Assembly (NCBI GenBank): GCA_038049695.1
Contig: CP142451.1
Coordinates: 37,413,001-37,477,000 of the forward strand
Source: Cinnamomum chago
Lineage: Eukaryota > Streptophyta > Magnoliopsida > Laurales > Lauraceae
DNA length: 64,000 nt
Reading direction: 5' to 3'
Shown: piece by piece, positions 1-10,755 of the stretch
Layout of the letters: each line of letters begins with the position of its first letter
Position numbering within the stretch: the stretch's first letter is position 1
The notes under the pieces: model-generated
What the model was told of the DNA's origin: nothing
The model's input: only the letters and a program-made list of their open reading frames with translations
The model's database searches: none
Program-made: the position numbers and the translations under genes

Positions 1-2
1 TA

Positions 3-1019
3 ATCTTCAACAAGTCCAATGATAAACATCTTGATCACCTCAGGTATGTGGTGCGTGCACTTCGCAAAGAGAAGTTTTACATTAATTTAAAGAAGTGTAC
101 ATTCTTAAGTTTCAAAGTTATATTCTTGGGATTTGTTGTATCGACCCAAGGAGTAGAAGCTGATCCGGAGAAGATCAATGCAATCATTGATTGGCCCATT
201 CCTAAAACTATTAATGAAGTACGGAGTTTCCATGGATTGGCCACCTTTTATAGGAGATTTATTCTCAATTTCAGCACCGTTATGACTCCTATAACTGATT
301 GCAAGAAGCAAGGTAACTTCAATTGGACCAAGGTAGCCACTCATGTGTTTGAACAGATCAAGCAGAAAATGACTGAGGCACCTTTTTCGAAACTTTTAGA
401 TTTTGACAAGGTCTTTGAAGTTAGTTGTGATGCTTCGCAAGTTGGTGTTAGTGGATTATTAAGTCAAGATGGTCACCCAGTTGCTTACTTTAGCGAGAAA
501 TGGAATGACTCTCGCAAGAAGTATTCGCTGTATGACTTGGAATATTATGCAGTTGTACAAGCTCTTCGTCATTGGTGTCATTATTTGATCGGGAAAGACT
601 TTGTGTTTTACTCCGATCATGAAGCCTTATAGTATATGAACTCACAGAAGAAGATGAGCGCTAATCGTGTCAAATGGAGCGCATATCTACAGGAATTCAC
701 ATTTGTGTTGCGTCATAAGTCAGGAATGGAAAACAAGGTCGTAAATGCCTTATGTCGTCGTTCTCACCTGCTCACGACAATTTTAGTCACAGTTCCAGGC
801 TTTGAAGAGATTCGCAGAGAATATCCTTACGATCATGACTATGACTTTGGACACATCTACAAAGATCTTCTTAATGGTGAGTTTTCTGACCATCCCAAAT
901 TTTCTATACATGATGGTTATTTGTTTCATGGAAATCAGTTGCGTTTGCCAGCTACTTCTATCCACAAGCTTGTCCTTCAAGAGTTGCATGGAGGTGGATG
1001 TAGTAGACATCTAGGATGA
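3..1019 (+). pseudogene. gypsy pol: end of reverse transcriptase and RNase H (broken)
   Basis: The frame is open from position 3. It begins with the RT thumb region (LRKEKFYINLKKC, then FLGFVVS) and continues through a linker to RNase H, with CDAS near residue 140 of this fragment and YSDHEAL near its end. A TAG at 630-632 interrupts RNase H right after SDHEAL. The same frame continues to a TGA at 1017-1019, just before the integrase zinc finger. The polymerase YxDD box would lie just upstream of the window. In a live element this protein copies RNA to DNA and removes the RNA strand. It is homologous to plant Ty3/gypsy pol throughout and non-functional as it stands. Confidence 0.85.
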
Positions 1020-1920
1020 GATAAGACTTTGGAACTTATGGAAGGCGGCCTCTTTTGGCCCTGCCTGAAGAAAGATGTTGCCCAAATTTGTGAACTATGC
1101 AGGGTATGCCAGCTTGCAAAGGGACAAAAGAAGAAAACTGGCTTGTATCAGCCCCTTTCTATTCCACATGAGCCTTGGCAAGATCTAAACATGGATTTTG
1201 TATTGGGCTTACCAAAGACTGTAAGAAGGGTAGATTTTATTTTTGTTGTGGTGGACAGGTTTTCCAAAATGGCACACTTTATCCCTTGTGCAAACACAGC
1301 AGATGCAAGAATGGTTCCACCCTTTTCTTCAAAGAGATTGTTCGTCTTCATAGCCTACCAAAAACTACAGTGTCAGATTGAGATACTAAGTTCATGAGCT
1401 TCTTCTGGAAAACTTTATGGCATATGATGAAGACAAAGCTCCATTACTCCAGCGCCTACCATCCTCAAACTGATGGCCAGACTAACTTCGTCAATCGTAG
1501 CTTGGGTAATCTTTTTCGATGTCTCGTCGGAGAACACATTGCTTCATGGGATCTTATTTTACCCTTGGTGGAGTTTGCCTATAATAACTCTATAAACAGA
1601 TCAACTGGAAGATCACCATTTGAAGTTGTCACAAGAATTCAGTCGCGTCTTCCAATTGACCTAAGTCCTTTACCAACTGAAGCCAGGCCTAGCAAAGAAG
1701 CTGAACAATTTTCCCGGCACATAAAGGACGTTCATGATGAGGTCCATCAACATATTGCCAAAAGTAATGAGACTTACAAACAGCACGCGGACACTTGAAG
1801 GCGTCATGTTGAATTTAATGAAGGAGACATGGTCATGGTGCGAATTAAGCCAGAATGGTTCCCCACAGGCACTTATAAGAAGCTCTATCCCAGAAGTGTA
1901 CATCCATTCATTATTCTGAA
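1020..1920 (+). pseudogene. gypsy integrase (broken, catalytic Glu lost)
   Basis: The zinc-binding region ends with ELCRVCQLAKGQ, two cysteines of the HHCC finger. The DDE core starts at the MDFVLGLP motif (first Asp near 1195). A frameshift near 1310 moves the frame to LFFKEIVRLHSLPKTTVSD, whose last residue is the second Asp, and a TGA follows at once at 1378-1380. The third acidic position, normally Glu in the HPQTDGQTE motif, reads Asn here (QTDGQTNF, near 1480). The C-terminal part (DLSPLPTEARP, then FNEGDMVMVRIKPEWF) is interrupted by a TGA at 1794-1796. Integrase would insert the cDNA into the host genome; this one cannot. Confidence 0.83.
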
Positions 1921-2190
1921 TAAAATTAGCCAAATGCCTATGTGCTCGATCTTCCACCAGATATGAATATAACTTCTACATTCAATGTCAAATATCTCAC
2001 AATTTATCATGGGCATTATCAGGATGAACGTTTGAAGAGCAAGATTCCGACTTCCCATGGTTCCAGCTCCTCAAGAAGAAATCGAAGATGTCTTTGATGA
2101 CCAACTGGTTTCAACAAAGGCTAGAGGATATCACAAGTTTTTTTGGCCAGCGGAAAGGTGAACCATATTCTGAAACATAGGCCACTGCCA
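1921..2190 (+). pseudogene. integrase C-terminus and chromodomain remnant
   Basis: Reading in shifted frames gives the usual end of chromovirus integrase (VLDLPPDMNITSTFNV near 1945-1995), then a stretch rich in charged residues. This is followed by EEIEDVFDDQLVSTKARGYH (about 2073-2135) and a GEPYSE segment. That matches the order of a chromodomain: an acidic start, an aromatic-rich strand and a W-K-G-type strand. The tryptophan-rich strand is degraded and out of frame. Chromodomains steer integration to particular chromatin. The assignment rests on order and partial motif only. Confidence 0.6.
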
Positions 2191-2278
2191 TAGACTTTCA
2201 AAGACTCAGTCCGGATTTGTACGAGAGGTACCGAGCTGACAACTCGCCGGAGTCAAGTTTCTCCAAGTCGGGAAAAGC

Positions 2279-2735
2279 TGATGCAGACCAGACTAATGGG
2301 CCATGATTGAAGGTTTATTCTAGAAGGCCCAAAGCCTACAAGGCCCAGCAATGGCAATGACAAAATCCAATCCAAAATACCCCCACGATAGTTTCCAGTC
2401 TCTGATCTTCTATATGATTTCCTCAATTTAGTAGATTTTTTGTTTGCCATGATTTAAACAATAATTAGGCACTTTCTAAATTTTCTTAGATTCTTAGAAT
2501 TAGGTATTTTCTTATTTAGTATGGCTTGATTGCTAAATTCTTGCTTAGACTTTATTATATAAATATGTAATCCCTTCTCTTAAGATATATAGAAAATTTG
2601 AATGAAATTAAGCTTTCTCAAACGAGTGACTCTCTCTTGTCTATGTTGCGAGACCAAGACATCTGACCCTAAGCCGTTTGGCTTGGAGAATAACCTGTTG
2701 GCTATCCTCCTTCTCCCCTGCACTGCTTCACTACA
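2279..2735 (+). repeat. 3' LTR of the chromovirus
   Basis: A purine-rich tract (GGGAAAAGC, 2270-2278) is directly followed by TG at 2279. The block ends in CA at 2734-2735, giving 457 bp. It holds a TATA-like stretch at 2553-2565 in the expected place. Boundaries come from the TG...CA ends and the purine tract only, because the 5' LTR is outside the window. Confidence 0.65.
2553..2565 (+). promoter_or_regulatory. TATA-like element in chromovirus LTR
   Basis: TATTATATAAATA lies 275 bp into the LTR, as expected for the U3/R promoter. The call is by motif and position only. Confidence 0.45.
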
Positions 2736-4752
2736 TGTATCCAAGGTGGAAAAAATTGACTTTAAAAGTGAAAGCCAAATTATGCTGAAGAGAATAGGTG
2801 AAAAATCAAAGACAAAGAATGTAAGATAATCTAACAACTACTTATATCCCAAAGATTGATATATATAGATATATATTTTCCAAGATTCCAAATTAAATTT
2901 TTCTAAAGTTTTTCTTCAAGAGTCAATCTTATAACTTGAGGCACGTTCGTGAAAAACAGCAGTGGAAGATTCAAAACCTACCTCGGGTGACTAACCTATA
3001 ACACCAGAAAATTATTGAGGTAAACATGACAACAATGTAGAAGAAAAATATTTAATGATTTATATATATATTTTTAAAATCATTCATTGAATATTTTAAA
3101 GGCATTTACGATCAAAGTTTTGAAAGCTTTATTAACCTTTCATAACATGCCATTTATTTATTGTTGTTGTTTAATCATTTACCGAAAAACTATGCAGGAA
3201 AACAAAAGAGCCGGATGTAGTCCATTCTTATTCCTTAAAGCTGGATAGCAGTCGGAAGCAAATGGAAAAAGAAACGTCGGATTGTCATATCTCTTTGAGC
3301 CACATCAGCACATCCATCCACATCAAGGGCTACCTTCTTCCTTTGGTTTGGAGAACACAGAAACGCCCCTTCACGTACAGAAACATTTCTCACTCCCAAG
3401 GAAACATCTCTCTTCTAAATGTAGCCATTTTCTGCCGAAGACAAATGTAATTTCTTACTAATTTAAAAACCAGTTGTTCGGTACGTATTCCTCATGGATA
3501 TCAATTTATGCATAAGTTGTGCCTATGCTATAAAGGGTGGTATCATCCGTCAACCATGGACCATGGCAATCACAGTAACTCTGGGGGGATGGAAAGGTCC
3601 TAGAGTGACCAAAGGGAATCAACCAACCTCATCAAATTGTCTTAACACCTTGATCCAAAGTCCTCAAGTAATATGATTTGAGCAAGGTGGATGAGAGCAT
3701 CCTAAGCCCATCTTTGATCAAGGTGGGTCAGATGTGGTCTTCAAGTGAGTCATCACTCCTTCATCACATTCAGAGCCCATCTTTGATCAAGGTGAAATAG
3801 TTGTGTGATCCAACTCGAGGCCCACCTTAGATCAAATTTCGCCTCTCAAATGCACTGATGCAGTTCTCTAGATGCAGAGGCTGCGATATCGCTCTATTAA
3901 TCTTGAAGTTCTTCATTTGGGTGACTCTGATCTCTTTTCCCTCGGTGATCTGGCTTTCTAAAACTTCGATTGGCTGGTGTTGTTATGAACAGTTTTTTTT
4001 TATAATTATTATACATTTTTTTGGGCCTCTTGGAGATGTGGTAGTACACCGTGCTTATCCTTTTGGTTTGTTTCTTGCACAAGACACTCCATTCGAAGCC
4101 GATATCATTGCCAAGAGGAAGGGAGAATTCAGTATAATCCCTGGAAAGGGGATAGGGCCAATGAGTTTATCTTAAATTAAAGTTAATCTAAAGGGGTGAA
4201 GTTTTGATGATGGTTTCTAATCCATTGAAGTCGAGCAATTGTATGGTTTAAAACTTTAAATTGAATGAGATGATCACATTCACATAAATAAATGGATAAA
4301 TGCTAGATGGGCCAAGGTTGTTGGAGTTAATTTGAATTGAGTGAATCTTATAAAATAGTGGATAATCACTTATCAAGAAGGGACTTCAAATAAATTGTTA
4401 ATGGTGGCTCTGCCTTTTTTGTTGGGTCAATTTAGAAATCAAGTCACTAGATGAAGGTGTTATGTCTTTATATTCAATGTAGGGTCTAGGGTTATGATTT
4501 GGGCTGGGTGTAGAGATTGATGAATGAAACAATATCCAAGGCATGAGGGAAAGAAGAAAAGATAAACGTAAATATCCATGGGCAATTTGGTAATAAAAAA
4601 GAACCTTAACTCGCGGTTATCCCTTTTTCGGAAAAAACATAAAACCTTATCACTAATCAGCATTAAGTGGGATTGCTTATAACTTCTTGGTTATAATCCC
4701 CAAAAGAAATATTAATTTTAATATATTATGTATACTGCATGAGAATTAAGTT
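2736..4752. other. gene-poor stretch, probable Helitron interior
   Basis: No known domain is recognised. A short direct repeat (CCCATCTTTGATCAAGGTG) occurs near 3709 and 3777. The open stretch at 4021-4175 would encode a hydrophilic 50-residue tail (starting GPLGDVVVHRAYPFG) that looks more protein-like than its surroundings; I do not recognise it. Because the stretch ends at a Helitron 3' terminus, a captured gene fragment is possible. That is inference, and no Helitron 5' end was found. Confidence 0.35.
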
Positions 4753-4780
4753 GTGCATCGCACGGGGGCTTCATGCTAGT
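4753..4780 (+). mobile_element. Helitron 3' terminus
   Basis: A short hairpin (GTGC-ATC-GCAC, 4753-4763) is followed by a G-run and 12 bases later by CTAG (4776-4779), then T at 4780. Hairpin plus CTRR with insertion before T is the diagnostic Helitron 3' end. Downstream DNA is immediately homologous to the interior of family S LTRs, which places the element's edge at 4779/4780. The 5' TC end is not identified, so length and content are unknown. Confidence 0.65.
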
Positions 4781-5367
4781 ACACATAGAGCATTCATCTT
4801 TGCATTCATATAGTTTATGTATTGAATTAGTTTTTCACTTTTGTATCCGCCTATTGTAGAGGCATTTTACTTGAGCTTAATTTGTAATCTCTTCTAGTGT
4901 TTTTGTAGACACATCCTAGAGAGAACCAACTTCATGATGTTAGGTTAGTGCTTAGCCTTAGAAAAGCATAAGTGTAAAGGCTAGGGGTGAACCTTAAAAC
5001 CCAAGAGATTATTGCTTGGCCTTAGAAAGCATATTGTATAAAGGTTATTACTTAGCCTTGAAAAGCATTTTGCAAAGGCTATTGCTTAGCCTATTGAAAA
5101 GCATAGATAGTGAAATCTGATGAGGTGTAGGAACAAAAGTCGGTAGTGGATGTAGGCATTGAGGCCGAACTACTATAAATCATTGTGTTATGGTGAATGC
5201 TTTGTGATGATTGTTTTTGTTAGCTTCCGCACTTTAGTTATATATCATCACTTGTGACTGATTGATTTAAAGAAGTTAAAATTTAACATAATTGGTCACT
5301 AAAGTCAAGCTTACCCCATTCACACCCCCACCCCCCACCCCACTAGGTTTCAGATCCTAGACTTTCA
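4780..5367 (+). repeat. family S LTR, 3' fragment
   Basis: This is homologous to the last ~590 bp of the solo LTRs at 8561-10755 and 16710-18295. Shared blocks include the phrase around TTTGCATTCAT, four 33-35-bp repeats around TTGCTTAGCC (4945-5107), the AGGCATTGAGGCCGAAC block, a C-rich tract (5320-5342) and an end in CTTTCA at 5367. The left side is cut by the Helitron. No upstream part of the LTR was found in the window, so the target duplication cannot be tested. Confidence 0.8.
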
Positions 5368-5513
5368 CTTGCTAGAATCTAGATTCATCACTATTAAATC
5401 CAACTAAGAGTTTATCTCTTTTTTTCCTTAATAAAATATAAAAATTAGAAAAATAAATATAAATATAAATATAAATATTAGGGTGAAAGTATGCTAAAAT
5501 CAAATCAATTTAA

Positions 5514-7225
5514 ATGACCAAACTAATGAAGCTTGAGATTAACTCTATCTTATGGTTACAAAGGAATTTATCTTTTATGCTTTTCTTGAGTATTTTCATT
5601 TTACAAGTTCTTAGCTTTGCTTCTATGGAGTTTCCCGCGTTTCTCCCCGCCCAGAACCCCTCACAACTTCCACTTCTACCTCTGCCCCTTCCTCCCCTAC
5701 CTCATCACCTCCCTCCTCTTCTCAACTAACCCCCATCATCAGTCTATCAACCTCCAGACCAATTTTCTGCTCCGACAGCTCCTCAATTCCCACCTGCTCC
5801 CACCTACCTTCCCCTATTGCCCAGCTCAGCTAGCCCCCAGGTAGGCCCCACTCCTTGGAACCCCATCCCTTCGCCTTGGGCCTCCATGCCTCCCCCCTTC
5901 GTCCTTAACCCACCTTGGCACTTTCCCCCTCTTCCCAGCCAGTCAGCATGCCAGATTCCAGATTCCTATGCTTTTCCTCCCCTGTCCAGCTTAGCTCCCT
6001 CAAGCAGCATCCAACAACCTCTCACTCAGCTCCCTACATCCTTTGCTAACCTTTTTGCAACCCCAAAACCCTCCTTCCATACTCTAAACTACCCCCTACC
6101 ACCTGGAAAAATGGTAGACCAGCTTTAACCATCCCTTAATCCATGCTCTCCTCTAGCAAAGAATCTTTCTCCTTTGCGGTCATTGGTGAATTTGCAGGGA
6201 AACGCCCCTCCCTTGAATGGGTTGAGGAGAAGACGAAGTTTTGGGCCCTCTCTAGACCATGCCTGGTCTCCCTCACCATTAAAGGTAACCTTATCTTCCG
6301 TTTCAACTCCTCTGAAGACAAAGCCCATATCCTTGGCCTTTCCCCTATGCCTATGGAGAGGGAAAAAAATCTTCTTCCTCCCCTGGTACCCTAGGCAAGA
6401 CGAATCGGATTGGTCCTCTTTCGCTCAAGTGTGGGTTACGTTTTTAGGGCTCCCCCACCATTGCTGGAGCTAGCACCTCTTCTTCTCCTTTGCTAATTCT
6501 ATTGGTCAACCTATCAAGCTAGACAACTTCACTTCAGCTCAAAGGATTCTTACATTCGCCAGGGTTCTGATCAATGTGGATCTCTCCAAACCAAAACCTC
6601 CAACCACTATCATGGATTTGCAAGGTGAAAGAGAGCTGAAAATTACAGTATCCTATGAAAACTGCCCTTGCTTAGTCTGCTTTCAATCTGGCCACTCCCA
6701 CCAGACTTGTCCTTCTACTACCCAGTCCAGCAAACCTCCCCTAGTCACTGCTAACTCAGGCTCCATCCTTTCTGAACCTATGCCTATTATTCAGGCCACC
6801 CAAATCCCTCCCCGTCCCCAACACTCCTACTCTCAATCTAGCAAACCTCTCTACCTCAGCCACTCCTACCTTTTGTTCTTCTCAGGCTAAGCCTCACCAC
6901 ATTAACAAATCTCTTATTACTATATCCAGCTCAAATGGTCAAGTTCGCGCTAGGGCAAAGTCTCCTACTCAATCCTCTTCTAAGCATCCAGTTAACTCTC
7001 CCTCTTTTTAATGGCCTGCCTTATGATGTCATCTCCGTAATCCTAAAGAAAACCTAAACACCAACCATTGATACCTCTAACCCCTTTTCCATTCTGGGAA
7101 ACTGCTCCTTTCTGGAACCAACCATCAACCGAAACTTATATCGCCACAATCTTCAGGCTTTCTTTGAAGGTAATTCTTTCTCTGCTCCTCCCCCAAGTTT
7201 TGAGCAACCCCAAGACACCTCGGAC
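5514..7225 (+). pseudogene. LINE ORF1 (DUF4283-like with zinc knuckle, broken)
   Basis: The first 600 bp encode proline- and serine-rich low-complexity protein in shifting frames. From 6143 comes a DUF4283-like segment (SFSFAVIGEFAGKRPSLEWV, then LIFRFNSSEDKAHIL). A second part (6576-6890) carries a CCHC knuckle, CLVCFQSGHSHQTC, close to 6670-6715. In plant L1 elements this order marks the RNA-binding ORF1 protein that coats the LINE transcript. Frameshifts separate the parts. The sequence stops at 7225, where the copia LTR begins, and ORF2 resumes at 18532. Confidence 0.72.
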
Positions 7226-7538
7226 TGTTGTGATCTAGGGCCTACGAGAAGAGATCAATCACACACAAGTGAACACAGAGATTTCCGTGGTTCGGCTTTT
7301 GGCCTTACGTCCACAAGGAAGATTGGAGAATTCACTATGCAATTAGAAAAGGTGTTACATCCTAGAGACTATTAGTCTCTATACATAATATCAGCCCCAA
7401 AACCCTATTACACCCAAACACTACTTCTTAATCACATTAGACATAACAGGCCTACTTCTAATCATAACACAAGTTAGGCAATCCAGGTGCCTAGTTAACT
7501 AAGATTAATTAACTTCTATTGAGCCATAGAAATAAACA
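7226..7538 (-). repeat. 3' LTR of the copia element
   Basis: This 313-bp block starts TGTTGTGATC and ends AAACA on the plus strand. It matches the split LTR at the other end in sequence and length (313 versus 314 bp). To its right, 7539-7552 is pyrimidine-rich on the plus strand, the purine tract of the minus-strand element. Confidence 0.85.
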
Positions 7539-7639
7539 AATCTCTACCTTGGCGAACAATGAAGATGATCCTCATGCACATAACACGTCTCACCGTCTCC
7601 ACCTGCCCCTTAGGGCACTAAGGTACTGAGTACACTGAT

Positions 7640-8275
7640 CAAGTCCAAGCAATGATTGAACTTGAATTTAACTCATTCCTTCATGAATGCACCAAATTGC
7701 TTATACCATTGTTCAGAAGCTTGCTTCGACCCGTACAATGATTTCTTCAAAATGCATATATGATCAGGAGCCTAAAACTGCACTCTACCAGCACCGGAAG
7801 CTCCTTCCTTTTCCTCGTAGAACCGCTTACATCCGATGGCCTAATTTTTCTCATCAAGAGACTCCATCTCTTAAGCCATAGTTGCTACTTGTTGACTACT
7901 TTCCAGCCCTTCCATTAATTCAAGAGACTCACTCGTCAATGCGTATGCAACCATATCATCATGGCCACTATCGGATGTCGACGCGTACGTCGTCATATCC
8001 TCGAAATCGTATCTAACCGGGGGTTTTCTTTATCTCTGCGGTCTACCCGTTTGCGGCATCTACGGCTTTGTCTGATGTATCTGTTGCACAGTCTGACTAT
8101 CCCTTGTATCCCGAGAGGAGCCGGATGCACTCTCCTTCCTCACTAGGATGTCTGACTCCACATAAACGGTATCACAGCTGCTACCTACATTTGTCTCCTC
8201 CACCTGCTTTCTCGCTTCGAGTAAAGCATCCCCATGAAATATAACATCCCTGTTGATGATAAATCTGGGTAAATC
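7640..8275 (-). pseudogene. copia integrase-RT linker and RT remnant
   Basis: On the minus strand the reading begins with RDVIFHGDALLEARKQ (about 8260-8205), the usual end of copia integrase. A linker follows, then an RT start (EMESLDEKN). RT is then broken by a deletion that joins it to SLYGSKQASEQWYKQF (near 7735-7690), a shifted version of the LYGLKQ box. No YVDD box and no RNase H are present. Multiple stops occur. This identifies the element as copia and shows it cannot copy itself. Confidence 0.72.
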
Positions 8276-8560
8276 CTAATCGGTACACCACAACCTGTAT
8301 CCTTTCACCCCAGAAGAATATCCCACCAAGATGCACTTCACAACCCTTGGTTCTAACTTATCGATTTTCATGAGAGCATAAGCCGGACAACCAAAGATCC
8401 TCAAGTTAGAATAATCAACTGGATTACCTGGCCACATTTCTTCTGGTGTTTCAGAACCGATCTCTGTGTGTGGAGACCTATTTATCAAGTAGCCTGTAGC
8501 ATTTACTGCCTCAGCCCAAAAGTCTTTGGACAATCCTGCAGTAAAAACCATACAACAAGT
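8276..8560 (-). pseudogene. copia integrase, C-terminal piece
   Basis: The minus-strand frame reads GLSKDFWAEAVNATGYLINR and then a typical copia integrase tail (SETPEEMWPGNPVDYSNLRIFGCPAYA). It is the direct continuation of the piece at 10756-10943, from which it is separated by a solo LTR. The CAAGT at 8556-8560 is one copy of that LTR's target duplication. The first eight residues of the longer open frame come from the LTR and are not part of the gene. Confidence 0.85.
8556..8560. other. target duplication of solo LTR copy 1 (left)
   Basis: CAAGT here and again at 10756-10760, with nothing but the LTR between them. Confidence 0.9.
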
Positions 8561-8936
8561 TGTTAGGAATTTTGTAGATTGCAATTTGATGTATGCATTA
8601 TCATTCTAGCATCATTTGATTTACACACATATGCATTGATTTATAAAAACTTGAAATCTTGATTTACACGTGCATTGTTTTTAAGATATTGATTTATGCA
8701 TGTTTTGTTCTTAAACTTGGATGCATTTTAATTTGAAAAGAGTTTTAGAAATCAATCTAGCCTATGAATTTCAAATCTTTCAAAACGTTTTAGGCTTTTT
8801 ATGTTTCATGTTTTAATACCCTTAGAATGATTTAAAACATGTATTCAAGCTTGATTTAATGGCCCAAAAAGTTCCCTCAAGAAAAACTTTGAAATATGGA
8901 AATTTTGGGAATTTTGGCCTGACCCGCAGAAGGCCA

Positions 8937-9079
8937 GGTCGACCGGGCCTGCAGTGTGCCAGGTCGACCGGGCACACTGGAGGCCAGGTCGACCGGGACT
9001 GAGCCGTTGGCTCTTGTCTAATGGGTCTTTTTATAGCCGTTGTGAAGGCCAGGTCGACCGGGGAAGGGCCGGGTCGACC
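8937..9079. promoter_or_regulatory. palindrome array, core GGTCGACC, five copies
   Basis: Exact GGTCGACC occurs at 8937, 8962, 8987, 9052 and 9072, usually within CAGGTCGACCGGG. The array ends about 27 bp before the TATA element. An enhancer-like role is inference. Confidence 0.75.
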
Positions 9080-9105
9080 GGGGACTAGCCGTTGGGCTGT
9101 TTTGG

Positions 9106-9114
9106 CTATAAATA
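9106..9114 (+). promoter_or_regulatory. TATA element of family S LTR copy 1
   Basis: CTATAAATA lies in a context conserved in the opposite-strand copy at 48138-48147 (GCTATAAATA there), supporting a real promoter element. Confidence 0.6.
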
Positions 9115-9275
9115 TTAGTTCATTCCTTTGCCAAAAGTAGAGGATTTTTAGACCTTCCTTGAGAGGTTTTGAGGCAAATCAAAGGGGAATGAACTAAGGG
9201 ATGAAGGGGAACATTAGGAAAGCTAAAGCTTGGATTGATGAAGTTAAATCGCCAAGTAGGCTCTACTTTCCTTAA

Positions 9276-9879
9276 TCATATGTTTTCATGCTTTGTTTTA
9301 TTTTTGGTAAATCTTTTGTAGCATGATAAACTATGAGGTGTTGTGTCCTTAACATGTTTTATGTTTTGAATTGATTTATTGTTTTGGATACATCACCATT
9401 GATTCAATCCAAGTAGTACTTTAATTGGTAAATCTAAGTAGATCATATTAATGAAAGAATCTTTGAAATTATATGTAACATGATTCCTATACTTGGTTGA
9501 ATCTATGGTTGTTGTTTTTCAACATAAGAAAATCACTTTCAAAACTATCTTATGTTTTGGATTCAACATCTTTACAAATCATATGTTTTCATGTTTTGTT
9601 TTATCTTTGGTAAATCTTTAGTAGCATGTTAAACTATGATTTGGTGTGTCCTTAACATATTTATGTTTTGAATTGATCTATTGTTTTGGATGCATCACCT
9701 TGATTCAATCCAAGTAGTACTTTAATTGGTAAATCTAAGTAGATCATGTTAATGAAAGAATCTTTGAAATTATATGTAACATGATTCCTATACTTGGTTG
9801 AATCTATGGTTGTTGTTTTTTAACATAAGAAAATCACTTTCAAAACTATCTTATGTTTTGGATTCAACAACTTCACAAA
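9276..9879. repeat. tandem duplication of ~300 bp inside LTR copy 1
   Basis: Two near-identical units begin TCATATGTTTTC at 9276 and 9579, and a truncated third start appears at 9880. The same duplication is seen in the opposite-strand copy around 47370-47990. The copy at 16710-18295 lacks it. Confidence 0.8.
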
Positions 9880-10401
9880 TCATATGTTCTTTTGTTTTAA
9901 AAGTTTCACAACTTGCCTTACTTTAATAGGTATATCATTTTCAAGTTGTATTTATAATTACATATGATTTGTCCTCTAATTTCAATCAAATCTATTTTTA
10001 TGTTTTATGAGCTACATTGTTGATTTGATTGACATCCCTATGCATCACATGTTTAGAGCTAATTAATTTCATACAACTTGTGAATCTTTGATATCATTAA
10101 CAAGTTGTTACTTTTAACATGTGACTTGCATTCTATCCTCAATCATAAATGTTTTTATGAGCTAAAACTTTCAAAAGCCTTAGGCATACATTTATGAGCT
10201 TTCATTTTCAAAATGATTAAGGACATCACACACACACATCATGAGCATACATCTTTGCATTCATTTAGTGTTTGTGTGAGTTAGATTTTCATTTTCATAT
10301 CCGCCTATTTTAGAGGCAAATGTAATGAGCTTAATTGAATCTCCATTAAGTGTATTTTAGACACTAATTAGAGAGATAACCAACCTTGTGGTTGAAGAGG
10401 T

Positions 10402-10498
10402 TATTGCTTAGCCTAAGAAAAGCATAATGTAGAGGTTATTGCTTAGCCTTGAAAAGCATATTGTAAAGGTTATTGCTTAGCCTATTGAAAAGCATAAA
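10402..10498 (+). repeat. 33-35-bp repeat array in LTR copy 1
   Basis: There are three units of the form GGTTATTGCTTAGCC followed by GAAAAGCAT. Each contains TGCTT...AAGCA, so each could fold as a small stem in RNA. Confidence 0.75.
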
Positions 10499-10755
10499 TA
10501 GTGGAAATCCGGTGGGGTGTTGGATCACAAGCCGGTAGTGGATGTAGGCATTGAGGCCGAACCACTATAAATCCTTGTGTGATGGTGATTGCTTTGTGGT
10601 GATTGTTTTTATTATGCTTCCGCATTTTGTTTGATAATCATCACTTGTGACTAGTTTGATTTAAAGAAGTTAAAATTGGTTAAAATAGGTCATAATTGTA
10701 GCTCACCCTATTCACCCCCCCCCCCCCCTCTAGGGTTAGGATCCCAGGACTTTCA

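Larger units (their letters stand above)
1..2735 (+). mobile_element. Ty3/gypsy chromovirus-type retrotransposon, 3' part
   Basis: The window opens inside pol just after the reverse transcriptase active site. In order there follow the RT tail, RNase H, integrase zinc finger and core, an integrase C-terminal region, a recognisable chromodomain remnant and a 3' LTR. A chromodomain after integrase is the mark of chromoviruses. Several in-frame stops and at least one frameshift show that the copy is dead. The 5' half lies outside the window, so the LTR pair and the target duplication cannot be compared. Confidence 0.88.
8561..10755 (+). repeat. solo LTR, family S copy 1
   Basis: This 2195-bp block begins TGTTAGGAAT and ends ACTTTCA. 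It is flanked by a perfect 5-bp duplication, CAAGT (8556-8560 and 10756-10760), in the middle of copia integrase. It contains no coding region. Features in order are a GTCGAC palindrome array (8937-9079), a TATA element (9106-9114), a ~300-bp tandem duplication (9276-9879), a 33-35-bp repeat array (10402-10498) and a run of 14 C (10715-10728). Long LTRs starting TGTTAGG resemble SIRE/Maximus-type copia LTRs, but no internal sequence is present to prove it. Confidence 0.92.

Noticed and set aside
105-344. Minus-strand open frame across the gypsy RT region
   Set aside because: It is the shadow of a coding region on the other strand and shows no motif of its own.
5617-6128. Overlapping proline-rich frames
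   Set aside because: They are frames of C-rich low-complexity sequence leading into LINE ORF1; no separate gene is supported.
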